Source: Deltaproteobacteria bacterium HGW-Deltaproteobacteria-4 (lineage in GTDB: Bacteria > Desulfobacterota > Desulfuromonadia > Desulfuromonadales > UBA2197). Taken from it: 64,000 nt of DNA. Below the pieces are notes generated by a model. It was given only the letters and a program-made list of their open reading frames with translations. It was not told the DNA's origin and ran no database searches. This document shows, one piece after another, positions 26,880 to 36,450 of this stretch (position 1 is its first letter; every line of letters begins with the position of its first letter). The DNA is taken from contig PHAV01000011.1 in assembly GCA_002841765.1 (NCBI GenBank), forward strand, positions 42,304 to 106,303. The letters run 5' to 3'. Position numbers and translations under genes: made by a program.

Positions 26880-27246
26880 CTGAAAAAAGCATTGGACGCA
26901 GATAAGTTCGGATAAAATCTGATCAATCAATCAAGTCGTTCATTGTGTTGTCCCCCCCTGACCCGCCTGGTGAAATCCTGTCTCAATTTTATCTTTCTTA
27001 ATCCGCAGTTATCCGATTTTTCAGCGTCTAAATTGCTTTTCTCTGTGCTCTCTGCAGCTCTGCGAGAAACCATAATGAATGTCGCGTTACTGTTCATCAA
27101 CGCGACAATCAGAAAAACATTTCACACGGATGACACGGATGTAACGGATAAAAGAGAGATCAACCGAAGGAGCTAAAGCTTTGAAGGGTTTTAAATCCGT
27201 GAAATCCGTCCCATCAGATTTTATCCGTGTGCAAAATGTTTTTCGC
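26880..27246. repeat. Intergenic degenerate inverted repeats
   Basis: The 535-bp gap after the response regulator has no supported gene. It holds an imperfect inverted repeat (AAAAACATTTCACACGGAT near 27112 and its complement near 27225-27246) and a repeated GGATAAAATCTGAT (near 26912, complement near 27217). This looks like eroded extragenic palindromes. Confidence 0.5.
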
Positions 27247-27279
27247 CCCGATCCTTCTCGCCCCGAAAGAATAAAAAAA

Positions 27280-27303
27280 GGCCCGGGAATAAATTCCCGG
27301 GCC
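27280..27303 (-). terminator. Terminator of the second Sec cytochrome gene
   Basis: GGCCCGGGAAT/ATTCCCGGGCC, followed on the minus strand by a T-run. The flanking sequence (AGTTCAAAAGGATAAGTTCAATCT) is shared with the first Sec cytochrome terminator. Confidence 0.88.
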
Positions 27304-27333
27304 ATAGCAGTTCAAAAGGATAAGTTCAATCTA

Positions 27334-30300
27334 TTAAGGTGTTACTGGTTTGGCGATATCCACCTTGAGGCTGATGGTCTTCACCTGAGTGGTACCGTTG
27401 TAGACGCGGACGGTCACCGGGTAACGGTAAGTCGCAACCCCTGCCACATCCACCAGACGGCTGCTGACCGGATTGAAGGTGTGAGCAACCGTATGGTTGC
27501 CAGCACCGACATCGGTGGTGGTAGCGGTCAGATCACCCCAGGCAGCGGTGATCTTGGTGTGGGTCGGCATCCCGGTCACAGTAAGGTTACCGGCGAAGCC
27601 TGCACCCGCCACCCAGCGAACCGGTTGGTCTTCCGGAGCAACATACGGGGGAACGACCTTGACGTAGATGTTTTCACGAGTCACGCCAGAAGTCGTGGTC
27701 GCGGTCAGGGTACACAGAAAGGTACCAATCTGAGTGAAGGTGCGGGTGGCCGTGGCACCTTCAGCAATGAGCGCGCCATTGTCACTGCAGTACCAGCTGT
27801 AGGTTACAGTGCCAGTCGCAACCGGTGTATTGGCCACGAGGGTGACGGGCTCATCCTTGGTCACCTGGACCGCGGTTTTTACCGTCTTGGCGAAGTCGGG
27901 GGAGACAGCAGTTGACCCACCGACGACGGAGATGCTGGCTTGTGGTGCGACAGCCGTACCGAGGGCGTTGAGGTAGTTGACCCACTGGGCACGGGTGGTA
28001 GCCTGGGTGGCACCAGCGTTGGCAGCGGCGAAGACGGCCGCATAGTTATTGTACGTGCTCGGGGTTCTCGGCTTTGCGATATACTGCGGGAGGCCGAAGT
28101 TGATGCCGTCGGCTCCGTCGTCCAGGCGGAATACAGTGTCACCCACCGCCGTAATGGTGATGCCGGTTCCGGCGGTGTTCACGGCGATGGTGAATCCGAA
28201 GCCGTTGGCGTTAGTGGCGAAAGCTCCCATGGTCGAGACCACTGCGGCCGGTGTGGACGGGTTGGTGCTGAACCAGAAGGTGCGGGTTACAGCTGTAGAA
28301 TCGGCCGCCGCCGCCGAAGCTTTGACCTGCAGCTTCAGTACGCTGCCACCGAAGGAGCCCGTGGTGGCAGACGGGAAGGTGATGGCGCCACCGACGATTT
28401 CATTCACCCAGGTTTTATCCAGGGCCATGAAGGTGTTTTCCCAGAGGAATTCCGAACGGTCGACGTCATTCCGCATCCCGGTCGAGGAGAGAGGATCGAC
28501 GGCGATAGAGCGACCGGTAAACTTGTCCTTGACGTTGGGGTGACTGTAGGTCGCCTGGCTGTTGCCGTTAACCTTGGTCATTGGCGACATCTGGGTGGAT
28601 TTGTTCCAGCCCATTTGGTAGCCGCCGGTCATGTCGTAGGCTTTGTTGTAGAAGCCTTTGTTCTCGCCATGGCAATCGCTACAGCCGCCAGCGCCCCAGG
28701 CCTGATAGGACTGGACGACGTTGTGGGCCATTTTGAAGGGCACGGTCATGAAGGAGAGTCTCGGAATGATACCGCTGGCCGGAGCTGCCTGGCCATTGAG
28801 GTTGTTGGCTGCAATCGCACTGCCGAAGCGTCCGGTCAACGGGTCTTGGATTTTTGCGAAGAGGGCATCGATCTCTGACTCGGTGACGACGCCATCGGCG
28901 AAGAGGGCGTTATCGGCATTCCAGCCGGTGACTTCGGCCATGTGGGTCTGCATGATGCTGTCAGCACCACCTTTACGACCATCGAAGTTGAAATCATAAT
29001 CTTTGTCGTTCTTGCTGCGGATGAAGAAGGAGGTGTGGAGATTGACCGGGTGGAGTTTGCCGTCGTTCTTCCACATCATCGCAATGCGATCAGTCATGCC
29101 GACATCGTTGCTATCGAAGACTAAGCGGTCGTGACTGAAGTTTGTGGTACCGGTTCCACCTAAGACCGCATTGTGCTCGTGGTCGGCAACCCGGCCCTCG
29201 TGGTCAACGCCGGTGCCGTCGACGATGAGCCCGCCGGTGGTGGCATTGGTCTTCTTGATGTGGCAGGCTTCACAAGAGATAAAGGGCAGGTGATAGGTCA
29301 GCCCTTTGCTGGTGTGTGCCGCTGTCGGATCTTTGGCACCGAAGGTGCTGTAGGTTTTAGCACCGGGGCTGTGGCAGCCGACGCAGTTCTTGAAACCGAT
29401 GTTGTCAAGCTGCTGTGCCAGGGCTTCAAAGGGCGAGGCGCCGCCTTTGGCGGGATCGCACATGCTGAGCTTGGTTCTATCGGTGCTGGCGGAACTGAAG
29501 TCGCCGCTGGTACCGATCGTCCCTACGGACTTGTCCGTGCGCTCGTGACAGCCCATGCAGCCGATGTTGTAGTGCACATCGGTGTTGCTGGTGAAGCCAT
29601 CGGCGCGCTTCTTCCACTCGACCGCATGGACATCCATATGGCAGCTGCTGCAGTTGGCGGTCGGCGGGGTGGCGCGGAGGTTGCTGACCACAGCGGGGGC
29701 GAGCTTGTAGCCGGTGATCGTAACGTTATCTTCCGCCTTCACCGCGACCAGCTTGCTGGCATCGTAGACGACGGAGGTGCCGTAGCCGTCCGTGCCATAG
29801 TCAGCGGGCAGGGTGGCGGAGCTGGCGATGCCGGCGCCGATCGCGAGGGTGGCGCCGAACTTGGCTTTACGAATGGCTGCCTTGCGGTCCTCAAACTCGT
29901 AGCCGTCAAGATGACACATGAAGCAGTCCATCTCCACGACACCGGTCTGGCGGTAGTCGATATGCTGGGCTTCGTACTTGGTTCCGTCGCCGTCGACATC
30001 ATACTGGTCGATAAAGTAGTTGAAGGCGGTGACTTTACCGGCCAAAGCGCCACCGGGGACGTCAGCGCTGGTTTCGATGTCGCGCAGGGCAACGCGGCTG
30101 CCGGGGAGATACTCCATGGTGCCGCCGCCGACGTGGCACTCGCCGCAATCGAAGGCATTGGCAGCAGCGGTCATGTCGGCCTGCTGCAGCAGTTTGGTTG
30201 TCGTGACGAAGTTAAACGGCTCATAAGCGCCGCCGGGGTTGACTGTGCCAGCGGGAGCAGCAGTGGTCGGAGCAGCCATGTAGCCAAACGGTACGGAGAT

Positions 30301-30777
30301 ATACTTGGCAATGGTGGCATCATAAGTGGTGGCAGCGCCATCTTGAAAAAGTCTCGCCAACTGGCGAGCGGAAGGTGGTCACCAAGCTCCCATGTGGCCT
30401 TGGCCCTGCACCCAGTTCTTCCCTTTCGGGCTCGGGCCGGATTCCCAAGCATTACCATCGGGGTTCATCGGGTTGAAGCCGTACTGGTCGTTGGCGGCCA
30501 ACTGGGTGTGATAGGAGTGCTTTTCGATATCGTTGTAGGTGAACTTCATTTTGCTGTCGGCGGGTGCGGCTGCATCGCCGTGACAGCCGGCCGTGCCGAA
30601 ACAGGAATTTTTAAAGCTGAAGGCATTGTCGGTCGTGCCGGCCAGGTCAGTGATGACCTCGTTGTTCCAGTTCTTCAACACGATATTATCGTGTGCAGGG
30701 GTGGCGGCGAGGGCCGGTCCTGCCAAGAGCAGCAGACCAGCGCCGAACAGCGCCCCTTTTTTTAGACTTCGAATCAT
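27334..30777 (-). CDS. Multiheme c-type cytochrome with in-frame UGA (Sec133)
   Basis: A 1147-residue paralog of the 20312-24151 cytochrome when the TGA at 30379-30381 is read as Sec. The ATG at 30777 follows AAGGAG and begins a signal peptide ending GPALAA. Before the UGA the only heme-like motif is CFGTAGCH (CX5CH, non-canonical). After it come seven CXXCH (CGECH, CFMCH, CSSCH, CMGCH, CVGCH, CEACH, CSDCH). The context GHMGAW-U-PPSARQ matches the first copy. The next start (TTG 30360) lies within the SECIS. The C-terminal about 210 residues are nearly identical to the paralog. Likely electron transfer outside the cytoplasm. Confidence 0.88.
30353..30381 (-). promoter_or_regulatory. UGA codon and bacterial SECIS hairpin, second Sec cytochrome
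   Basis: On the mRNA, UGA is followed at +11 to +26 by CTCGCC-AGTT-GGCGAG. The placement is identical to the first copy, and two stem pairs differ in a compensating way (C-G/T-A here against T-A/C-G there). Confidence 0.85.
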
Positions 30778-30965
30778 TTCGTTCTCCTTTGGCTGGTTCC
30801 GGTCGTCCTGAAGGTCGGCCGATTGAAGGGATGTTGCCGGAATCACGCATTATGCAGCGATGCCGTTGAACCTTCTACCCTGGTTCTTTGTCTCCGGCTC
30901 CATTTTGGGGATGCAGTCGGAAGAATCAGGTACTACAGTGAAGAGAATAGCCAGTCCTGCACTTA

Positions 30966-30981
30966 TGCACGGGAGATGCCT
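30966..30981 (-). promoter_or_regulatory. Weak sigma-54-type promoter of the second Sec cytochrome
   Basis: Minus strand AGGCAT-CTCCC-GTGCA keeps GG-N10-GC and lies about 189 bp before the start codon, the same position as in the other three genes. Confidence 0.45.
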
Positions 30982-31110
30982 GATTTGGCGGTAAGAGGGG
31001 GAAGGGTCGTGATGAGGGGAAAGAGAAGATAAAAATCAATAGATTAGAAAGCTATTAAAGATTTTACTGGAGCTATTAGAATTTATTTTACGGTAAAAAG
31101 AGGGGAGGAC

Positions 31111-31146
31111 TGGGTGGTTTGCCCCAGTGCTGGGTGATAAAACCCG
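31111..31146. promoter_or_regulatory. Paired degenerate palindromes upstream of the second Sec cytochrome
   Basis: TGGGTGGTTTGCCCCA (31111-31126) keeps the right half of the TGGGGCA palindrome, and TGGGTGATAAAACCCG starts 20 bp later. They lie about 130 bp upstream of the -24/-12 element. Confidence 0.45.
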
Positions 31147-31161
31147 CAAAATCTCCCCCCT

Positions 31162-32841
31162 TTAGTAACTTCTTGTTGTCCCGTCGCTGTGACAGGTGCC
31201 GACGTAGCAGTTGCGCAGCCCTCGGTCGAAGCGGGCAGCGGGATCGGTTACCACGTCGGTGTCAAAATTGATCAGCCGCTGGTGATTGCTGTCGTTAGTT
31301 ACATCCTGCCAGGGGATACCGTGCGGATCGTGGCAGACCGAGCAGGAGATCCCCTGCTGCTGGACGTGATTGCTGTGCTGGTCGACAAACCCTGAAATGC
31401 TGCTGTTATAGAGATCGAGGGGATCATGGCAGCGGAAACAGAGGGCGAAGTTGTCTTGTACGTAGGGGAGGAGCCCATTCCCGGATTGGTATTCGGCGAT
31501 CAGCAGGGGGGCGTAATCGGAGCCGTGCGGCCCGTCCGGGCCGCTGAAGCCGGCCCGTTTCCCCTTGTCGCTATTGTGGCAGTCGGTACAAGCGATCACG
31601 CTGGCCGAGGTGTAGGGGCTCAGCAGCCCGGGGATGCCGGCATTGCGGGGGGCGAGAACCGGGTGAAAAGAAGGATTCTGGTCGCTGAAGCGCTGCGCCT
31701 GGTCGACCTGCTGGATCTGCCGGGCGATGGCGGTGCCCGGATCAAAGGCGTTTTGCGCGTGGCAGCGGAAACAGATTTCGTATTCGTAGGTGGCCACTTC
31801 CTGCAGGGCGCCTAAAGCATCGACCCCCTTGACGTCCCGGTTACGGCCGGAAACCATGCCGGCACCCAGCGGCGCGTCGTTGTTGGCGGCATGAGAATTG
31901 TGACAATCGCTGCACTCGACATGGGGCGCGGCCGTGGTGGGATCTTCCGACGGCGTATGTACCCCGGTGCTGGTGATGACGCGATGTGCGGAGTTGGCGT
32001 TGAGGACCAGTGTTTCAATATCAGCGGCCCCGCCACTTTCCCGGTGGCAGACCAGGCAGGTCTCTTCTTCGCTGCCTTTGGTCAGCCAGGAGCCGCCGGC
32101 ATGATGCGGGAGATGGCAGTTGGCGCAGGCCGGGACTGCCAGGGCATCAACAGCATGCGTGGCGCTAGCCCAGCCTTCCTTGAGGTGGCAGGTGACACAA
32201 AGGCCGGAGGCTTCATTGCTCTTCACCAAAAACTTACCAAAGGAGTTGTTATGCGGATCGTGGCAGGTACGGCATTCGAGATTAACGCCGTGCTCCAGCT
32301 TGAACTCGCCCGGCAGCTCGTCAGGGAAGGCGAGTTCTCCGTCATTTTCAGCCAGCGTCGCGGTGTAGGGAAAAGAAATCGGATGGTCGTCGGAGAGGTC
32401 GGCACTCAGGTTGGCGCGGTGTCCGGCGGGCAGAGCTCCGAGGTTGGAGATTGGCCCGTTGGCCAGCATCCCCAGGGCGATAGAGCCATCATGGCAGGAG
32501 AGACAGAGTCGGGAACCGCCCTGGGGCTGGCCGGGGGCTGCGCCTAACCCCGTCCCCGGCGAGCTGTAGGGGGTATATTTGCTGCCGGTCGGATCGGGGT
32601 CGGGGCGGGACCAGAGCGGCACCGGCTGGGAGCTGTGATGGGGGACATGGCAGAAAACACAGACCTGGTCCTGATCGGTGGCTTGACTCACCCCCGGTTC
32701 GCCCGGGCCGCTGCTGGAAAGATTGTGCAGCGAGAACAGGATCGTTTCAGCGCGGCCGCAGGGGGCGCCGACGAGCAGGAGTAGCAGGAGTAGCAGGAGT
32801 AGCAGGAGGGCGCTCGCGGCGCAGAGAGACCTTTTCATCAC
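31162..32841 (-). CDS. Exported dodecaheme-type c cytochrome
   Basis: A 559-residue protein with a signal peptide whose hydrophobic core is a run of Leu encoded by a 9-bp tandem DNA repeat. Eleven CXXCH motifs (CVFCH, CLSCH, CRTCH, CVTCH, CANCH, CLVCH, CSDCH, CFRCH, CTDCH, CFRCH, CSVCH) and a final CX4CH (CYVGTCH) give up to twelve hemes. The first part (CHVPHH, LWSR, LCLSCHDGS, DDHPI) resembles the tetraheme cytochrome at 37963-38682. The start overlaps the upstream NHL gene stop by four bases. As last gene of the porin operon it is a good candidate for the cell-surface member of the conduit. Confidence 0.9.
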   Translation of the reverse strand: MMKRSLCAASALLLLLLLLLLLLVGAPCGRAETILFSLHNLSSSGPGEPGVSQATDQDQVCVFCHVPHHSSQPVPLWSRPDPDPTGSKYTPYSSPGTGLGAAPGQPQGGSRLCLSCHDGSIALGMLANGPISNLGALPAGHRANLSADLSDDHPISFPYTATLAENDGELAFPDELPGEFKLEHGVNLECRTCHDPHNNSFGKFLVKSNEASGLCVTCHLKEGWASATHAVDALAVPACANCHLPHHAGGSWLTKGSEEETCLVCHRESGGAADIETLVLNANSAHRVITSTGVHTPSEDPTTAAPHVECSDCHNSHAANNDAPLGAGMVSGRNRDVKGVDALGALQEVATYEYEICFRCHAQNAFDPGTAIARQIQQVDQAQRFSDQNPSFHPVLAPRNAGIPGLLSPYTSASVIACTDCHNSDKGKRAGFSGPDGPHGSDYAPLLIAEYQSGNGLLPYVQDNFALCFRCHDPLDLYNSSISGFVDQHSNHVQQQGISCSVCHDPHGIPWQDVTNDSNHQRLINFDTDVVTDPAARFDRGLRNCYVGTCHSDGTTRSY

Positions 32842-33869
32842 TTGTTGTCCCCTTTGGTGCGTGGCGCTTCCAGATATTGAAAGACCTGGATGCGCCGGTT
32901 GAAAGCATCGGTCACATAAATCCGGTCCCCGGCATCGATCCAGATTCCGGAGGGCATCCAGAACTCGCCGGGGCCCTGGCCGCTGCGGCCGAAGGAGAGG
33001 AGAAATTGTCCGGCAGCATCGTAGATCTGCACCTGATCCTGTTGGGCATCGCAGACGTAGATATGCCCGTCGCTGTCGACCGCCAGCCCCTTGGGCTTGG
33101 CCAGGGTGCCGGGGACATCGCCGGCCTGGCCGAAGGCGCTGACCGGCGCGCCTTCCGGTGAAAAGATCTGGATGCGGGCGTTGAGCGCGTCGGTGACCAG
33201 GAGCTGCCCTTCATGGTCGACCGCCAGATCGGTGGGGAAGTTCAATTCCCCGACCTTCGCCCCGCGCTTGCCGATGCGGAAAATCTCCACCCCCTGGCTG
33301 TTGAAGGCGACGATCTGATGGGCGGCGGTGTCGGTGACATAGATAAGCCGGGTGCGCGGGTTGAAGACGATGCCGGTGGGGCGCAGCAGTCCGGTGGCCC
33401 AGGAATTCAGGGTGCCGTCCGCTTGCAGGCGGTAGATCTCGCCGGCGGTGGAGTCGGTGAGGTAGATCTGTCCCTGCGGGTCGCTGGTCAAGCCGAGGGG
33501 AGAGAGGAGCATTGGCCCGTTCTGTCGGCCGAGGCGATGGTGTTTCCCGGCTTTGACATCAAAAATTTCCAGCGTCCTGCCGCCGGTGTCGGCGACCAGC
33601 AGCCGTCCCTGCGGGTCGGAAAGGATGCCGTAAGGGCGCACCAGCTGTTCTTCCCGGGCACCGAAGGCGAGGTTGCCGAGTCGGCGCCAGAAGCCCGGCT
33701 TGATGTCAAGATCGCCGGGGGTGCGGATCTCCTGCAGCCACTGGATGCGAGGCGATTCCGGCGGGGGGGGCCAGAGGAGTTCTGTCCCGGCACCGCCCGG
33801 CGGGGTGGGGCCGCGCAGGCAGGAGGTCAGCAGCAGACCGGCAAGCATCCAGAGAAGAACAGTTCGCAT
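32838..33869 (-). CDS. NHL-repeat beta-propeller lipoprotein
   Basis: A 343-residue protein with a signal peptide and lipobox LLTSC. The mature N-terminus has ELLWPPPPESPRIQWL, nearly matching that of the other NHL protein in this operon (36447-37559). About six NHL repeats follow (RPYGILSDPQGRLLVADTGG, FPTDLAVDHEGQLLVTDALNARIQIFSPEG). No heme motif. It overlaps both neighbours by one to four bases, so it is co-translated with the porin and the large cytochrome. Probably a structural or docking subunit of the conduit; the function is not established. Confidence 0.85.
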   Translation of the reverse strand: MRTVLLWMLAGLLLTSCLRGPTPPGGAGTELLWPPPPESPRIQWLQEIRTPGDLDIKPGFWRRLGNLAFGAREEQLVRPYGILSDPQGRLLVADTGGRTLEIFDVKAGKHHRLGRQNGPMLLSPLGLTSDPQGQIYLTDSTAGEIYRLQADGTLNSWATGLLRPTGIVFNPRTRLIYVTDTAAHQIVAFNSQGVEIFRIGKRGAKVGELNFPTDLAVDHEGQLLVTDALNARIQIFSPEGAPVSAFGQAGDVPGTLAKPKGLAVDSDGHIYVCDAQQDQVQIYDAAGQFLLSFGRSGQGPGEFWMPSGIWIDAGDRIYVTDAFNRRIQVFQYLEAPRTKGDNK

Positions 33870-35836
33870 CAGAAAAACCTCCGCAAGCGCAGCATCAGGC
33901 GTTCGGAGCGGGTATCGCGACCATTCTCATGGCGCCAGTCGACCCCGGACAGGAGCGAGAGCCGGCTTTTGCCATAGACGACCGTATAATCTACTTCCAT
34001 GCCGAGTTTTTCGCGGCTGCTGTTGCGCCCCTGGGCATTGATATAAAAGGCGCGGCCGCTCAGCGACTGGTTACCGAAGTTCTGGCGGTAGGAGGTCGAG
34101 GCATGGAAGCTGTTGTTCTGGTAATCTCCCCGATGACTTCCCGGCACCTCCTGGTACCAGGTGTAGGTATCGTTCAGTTGCACCCCCCATTGCCCCTGCA
34201 GAATCTTTTGCGTGTAATTCCAAAGGCCTTCGATGAAGTCGGAAGCGTTGCTCTCGGTTCGCAGTATCCCGTAGGTCAGGCTGAAGCGGTGGGGCCCTTC
34301 CTGGCCGCGCAGCCCGGCGCGCAGGGTCCAGTTATCGCTCAGGGTCAGACTGCTGGCCTCCCCGGAGAGACGCTCCTGCCAGGATTTGCTGAACTGGTAA
34401 AAGAGCTGGCGGCGATTCCCCTGGAAATTGAGGGAGGCGTTGCTCTTAAAGGTGCGGGTGGCAAAGCGGATCGTCGGGTCGAGGAGGTGCTGATAGTCGA
34501 TGGAGAGGACCTGCCCCGTCGCGATCATGCTCCCCGGCGGGATAATGATCTCGGTCAGGGTATCGCTGACCAGGAGCTGGTAATCGGCCCCTTCGAGATA
34601 AACGGTGCCGGGATCATCGGCACTGTGCACCACTATAGTTTCCGTTAAAATAGCGCTATCGGGGAGGAAATTATCCACGTCCTGCACGACCAGGCTGATC
34701 CCGCTAACGCTGCGCAGTCCAGTGGCAAATTGCCGATCGGTGATGCCATAGCTGCCACCAAGGCCCAGGGTCAGCGTGTACTGGCGGCTGAGCTTTTTGA
34801 GATAGGATAGATCAAGACCGAGTCGCCAGTCGTCCTGTTGGCCGTCGTTGGTCTCAAGTTTCTGCCCGGTAAGCTGCAGCCGGCTGAACAGGCTTTGAAT
34901 CAGCCGGTGTTGGATAAAGGCATTGGCGGCATGAGCGGTACTGTCCTGCAGTACGCCGGAGGTGGTGCGTTCGATATTGGTCAAGCTGTAACGCACCCCG
35001 CTGGTCAATGCGCGACCGAGGCGCCAATCGAGGTTTTCCGTCCAGGCAAGGCGTTTTTTCTCGGTTTCACTCATTTCGAGTTGGTAAAAGAGATGCGAGT
35101 CGAGGGTCGCCGGCCGCAGGAGCGACCCGAACTGCAGCTCGTTGTCGAGGTTGAGATCGGAGGTTCTGGTTGTCAGCGCTTCACTTGCCCCGGAAAAGTC
35201 GGTGCTGACCCGGGCAAAACGGACGCTTAGCTCGCTGCGGCTGGGGCCTTGATAATGGCGGGTCAGGATCCGCAGTTGATTCGTCGTGGTGCTGCGGTCG
35301 CGGCCGAGACCGTCGGTTTCGGCGGTGGTGAGGAAATAATCGAGGCGGGAAGGCAGAATTTTGTTGCGCACGGCAAGGGAGAGCCCGTAGCGGTCGGTGC
35401 GCAGATCGTAGTCAGGGGAATTGAGCTGATCGCGCCGCACGGTTCGGGACGAAGCGTTGAAAGCGCCCCCGACCGGCTTGTGGGATAGGATAATTCCGTT
35501 CACCCGGTAGTCGATGAAGCGGCTGTCCTCTTCCTGGCGTCGGCCCGAAGCCTGTTCGGACCACTCCTGCTCGAGGCCGAGACCGAGCTTGAAATCACCC
35601 TCCCAGAAGCGCGGCCCGATGATCAGATACTTGCCCTGCAAGGTGAAGCGCTCTTCAAAACGGTGACCAGTTTCGTCGGACGAACTGTTGCGGTCCTTAT
35701 GGTCATACTCGTAAGTGAGATCGAGCCATTGCTGCAGGGCGCCCAGACGCAGCAGTGCGCCGCGTGCAGCCAGGCAGTCGGCGGCACAAAGGCAAAAAAA
35801 AAGGAGAAGCAAGGCAGAGGGGCGGTAAAATCGCAA
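33869..35836 (-). CDS. Large outer-membrane beta-barrel (porin of a cytochrome conduit)
   Basis: A 655-residue exported protein: signal peptide (ALLLLFFCLCAADCLAA), then repeated amphipathic strands rich in Tyr, Arg and Leu (LDLTYEYDHKD, YGLSLAVRNKILPSRLDYFL, LTLGLGGSYGI), and a C-terminal LRLRRFF ending in Phe. The length suits a barrel of over twenty strands, like the porins that hold cytochromes across the outer membrane in Geobacter. It lacks CXXCH. Gene order with a pentaheme lipoprotein upstream and a dodecaheme downstream supports a porin-cytochrome conduit. Sequence similarity to known conduit porins cannot be tested here. Confidence 0.8.
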   Translation of the reverse strand: MRFYRPSALLLLFFCLCAADCLAARGALLRLGALQQWLDLTYEYDHKDRNSSSDETGHRFEERFTLQGKYLIIGPRFWEGDFKLGLGLEQEWSEQASGRRQEEDSRFIDYRVNGIILSHKPVGGAFNASSRTVRRDQLNSPDYDLRTDRYGLSLAVRNKILPSRLDYFLTTAETDGLGRDRSTTTNQLRILTRHYQGPSRSELSVRFARVSTDFSGASEALTTRTSDLNLDNELQFGSLLRPATLDSHLFYQLEMSETEKKRLAWTENLDWRLGRALTSGVRYSLTNIERTTSGVLQDSTAHAANAFIQHRLIQSLFSRLQLTGQKLETNDGQQDDWRLGLDLSYLKKLSRQYTLTLGLGGSYGITDRQFATGLRSVSGISLVVQDVDNFLPDSAILTETIVVHSADDPGTVYLEGADYQLLVSDTLTEIIIPPGSMIATGQVLSIDYQHLLDPTIRFATRTFKSNASLNFQGNRRQLFYQFSKSWQERLSGEASSLTLSDNWTLRAGLRGQEGPHRFSLTYGILRTESNASDFIEGLWNYTQKILQGQWGVQLNDTYTWYQEVPGSHRGDYQNNSFHASTSYRQNFGNQSLSGRAFYINAQGRNSSREKLGMEVDYTVVYGKSRLSLLSGVDWRHENGRDTRSERLMLRLRRFF

Positions 35837-35850
35837 TGCGCTCCTTCTCC

Positions 35851-36450
35851 TTACTCAAGGAAGTATTCGGTCTGGCCGAAATGGGGGTTATGGCAGTCGC
35901 TGCAGTGCATACCCTTTTCCTGCAGCTGCGAGTGCATGCGACCAGCGAGGCGCTTTTCCTGATGACACTTGCTGCACAGGCTGTCCTTGTCCTGCAGGAG
36001 AAGGGTCGGGTGGGCGGAGTTGTGAGGGTGATGACAAGCCAGGCAATCGCCGACCGCCACCGGACCATGCACAGCTGACCCCTGGATGAAATCAACGTGA
36101 CAAAGAAAGCAGAGTTCCCGAGCGGGTAGAAGCAGGCCGCCGGGCTTTTCGAAGGCATGGCAATCGTTACAGCGCTTTTCAGCAAAGGGGAGATGTTGGG
36201 AACCTTTGCTTTTGCCTTGGCCGGGGAGGGGGTCGCCGGCGGCATCGCCCGGCGCTGCAATGGCGAGCTGGCTGGCGTAATCCTGACAATATTCCTCGGC
36301 CGGCGGGAGGCGGGGGAAGCCGTCAAAGAGGGTGGAGAGCACCCAGTGGCGGCGGCCGGCGTCGCAGCCAAAGAGGAGCGGCAGCAAACAAAGGCAGAGA
36401 AGCAGGGCCGCTCGCCGGCCGTTACTGACCCGGCGGGCGGGCTTCTTCAT
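35851..36450 (-). CDS. Pentaheme c-type cytochrome lipoprotein
   Basis: A 199-residue protein with a signal peptide ending in the lipobox LLFGC and five CXXCH motifs (CNDCH, CFLCH, CLACH, CSKCH, CSDCH). The spacing and CHHPHN, CHNPHF context resemble small NrfB/DmsE-like multiheme carriers. It probably sits at the inner face of the outer membrane and feeds electrons into the porin encoded 14 bp downstream. It overlaps the preceding NHL gene by four bases. Confidence 0.9.
   Translation of the reverse strand: MKKPARRVSNGRRAALLLCLCLLPLLFGCDAGRRHWVLSTLFDGFPRLPPAEEYCQDYASQLAIAAPGDAAGDPLPGQGKSKGSQHLPFAEKRCNDCHAFEKPGGLLLPARELCFLCHVDFIQGSAVHGPVAVGDCLACHHPHNSAHPTLLLQDKDSLCSKCHQEKRLAGRMHSQLQEKGMHCSDCHNPHFGQTEYFLE

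Noticed and set aside
30360-30381. Treating the second Sec cytochrome as a separate gene starting at TTG 30360
   Set aside because: The TTG lies in the hairpin, and the upstream part would be an orphan signal peptide domain ending in the same Trp-stop as the paralog.
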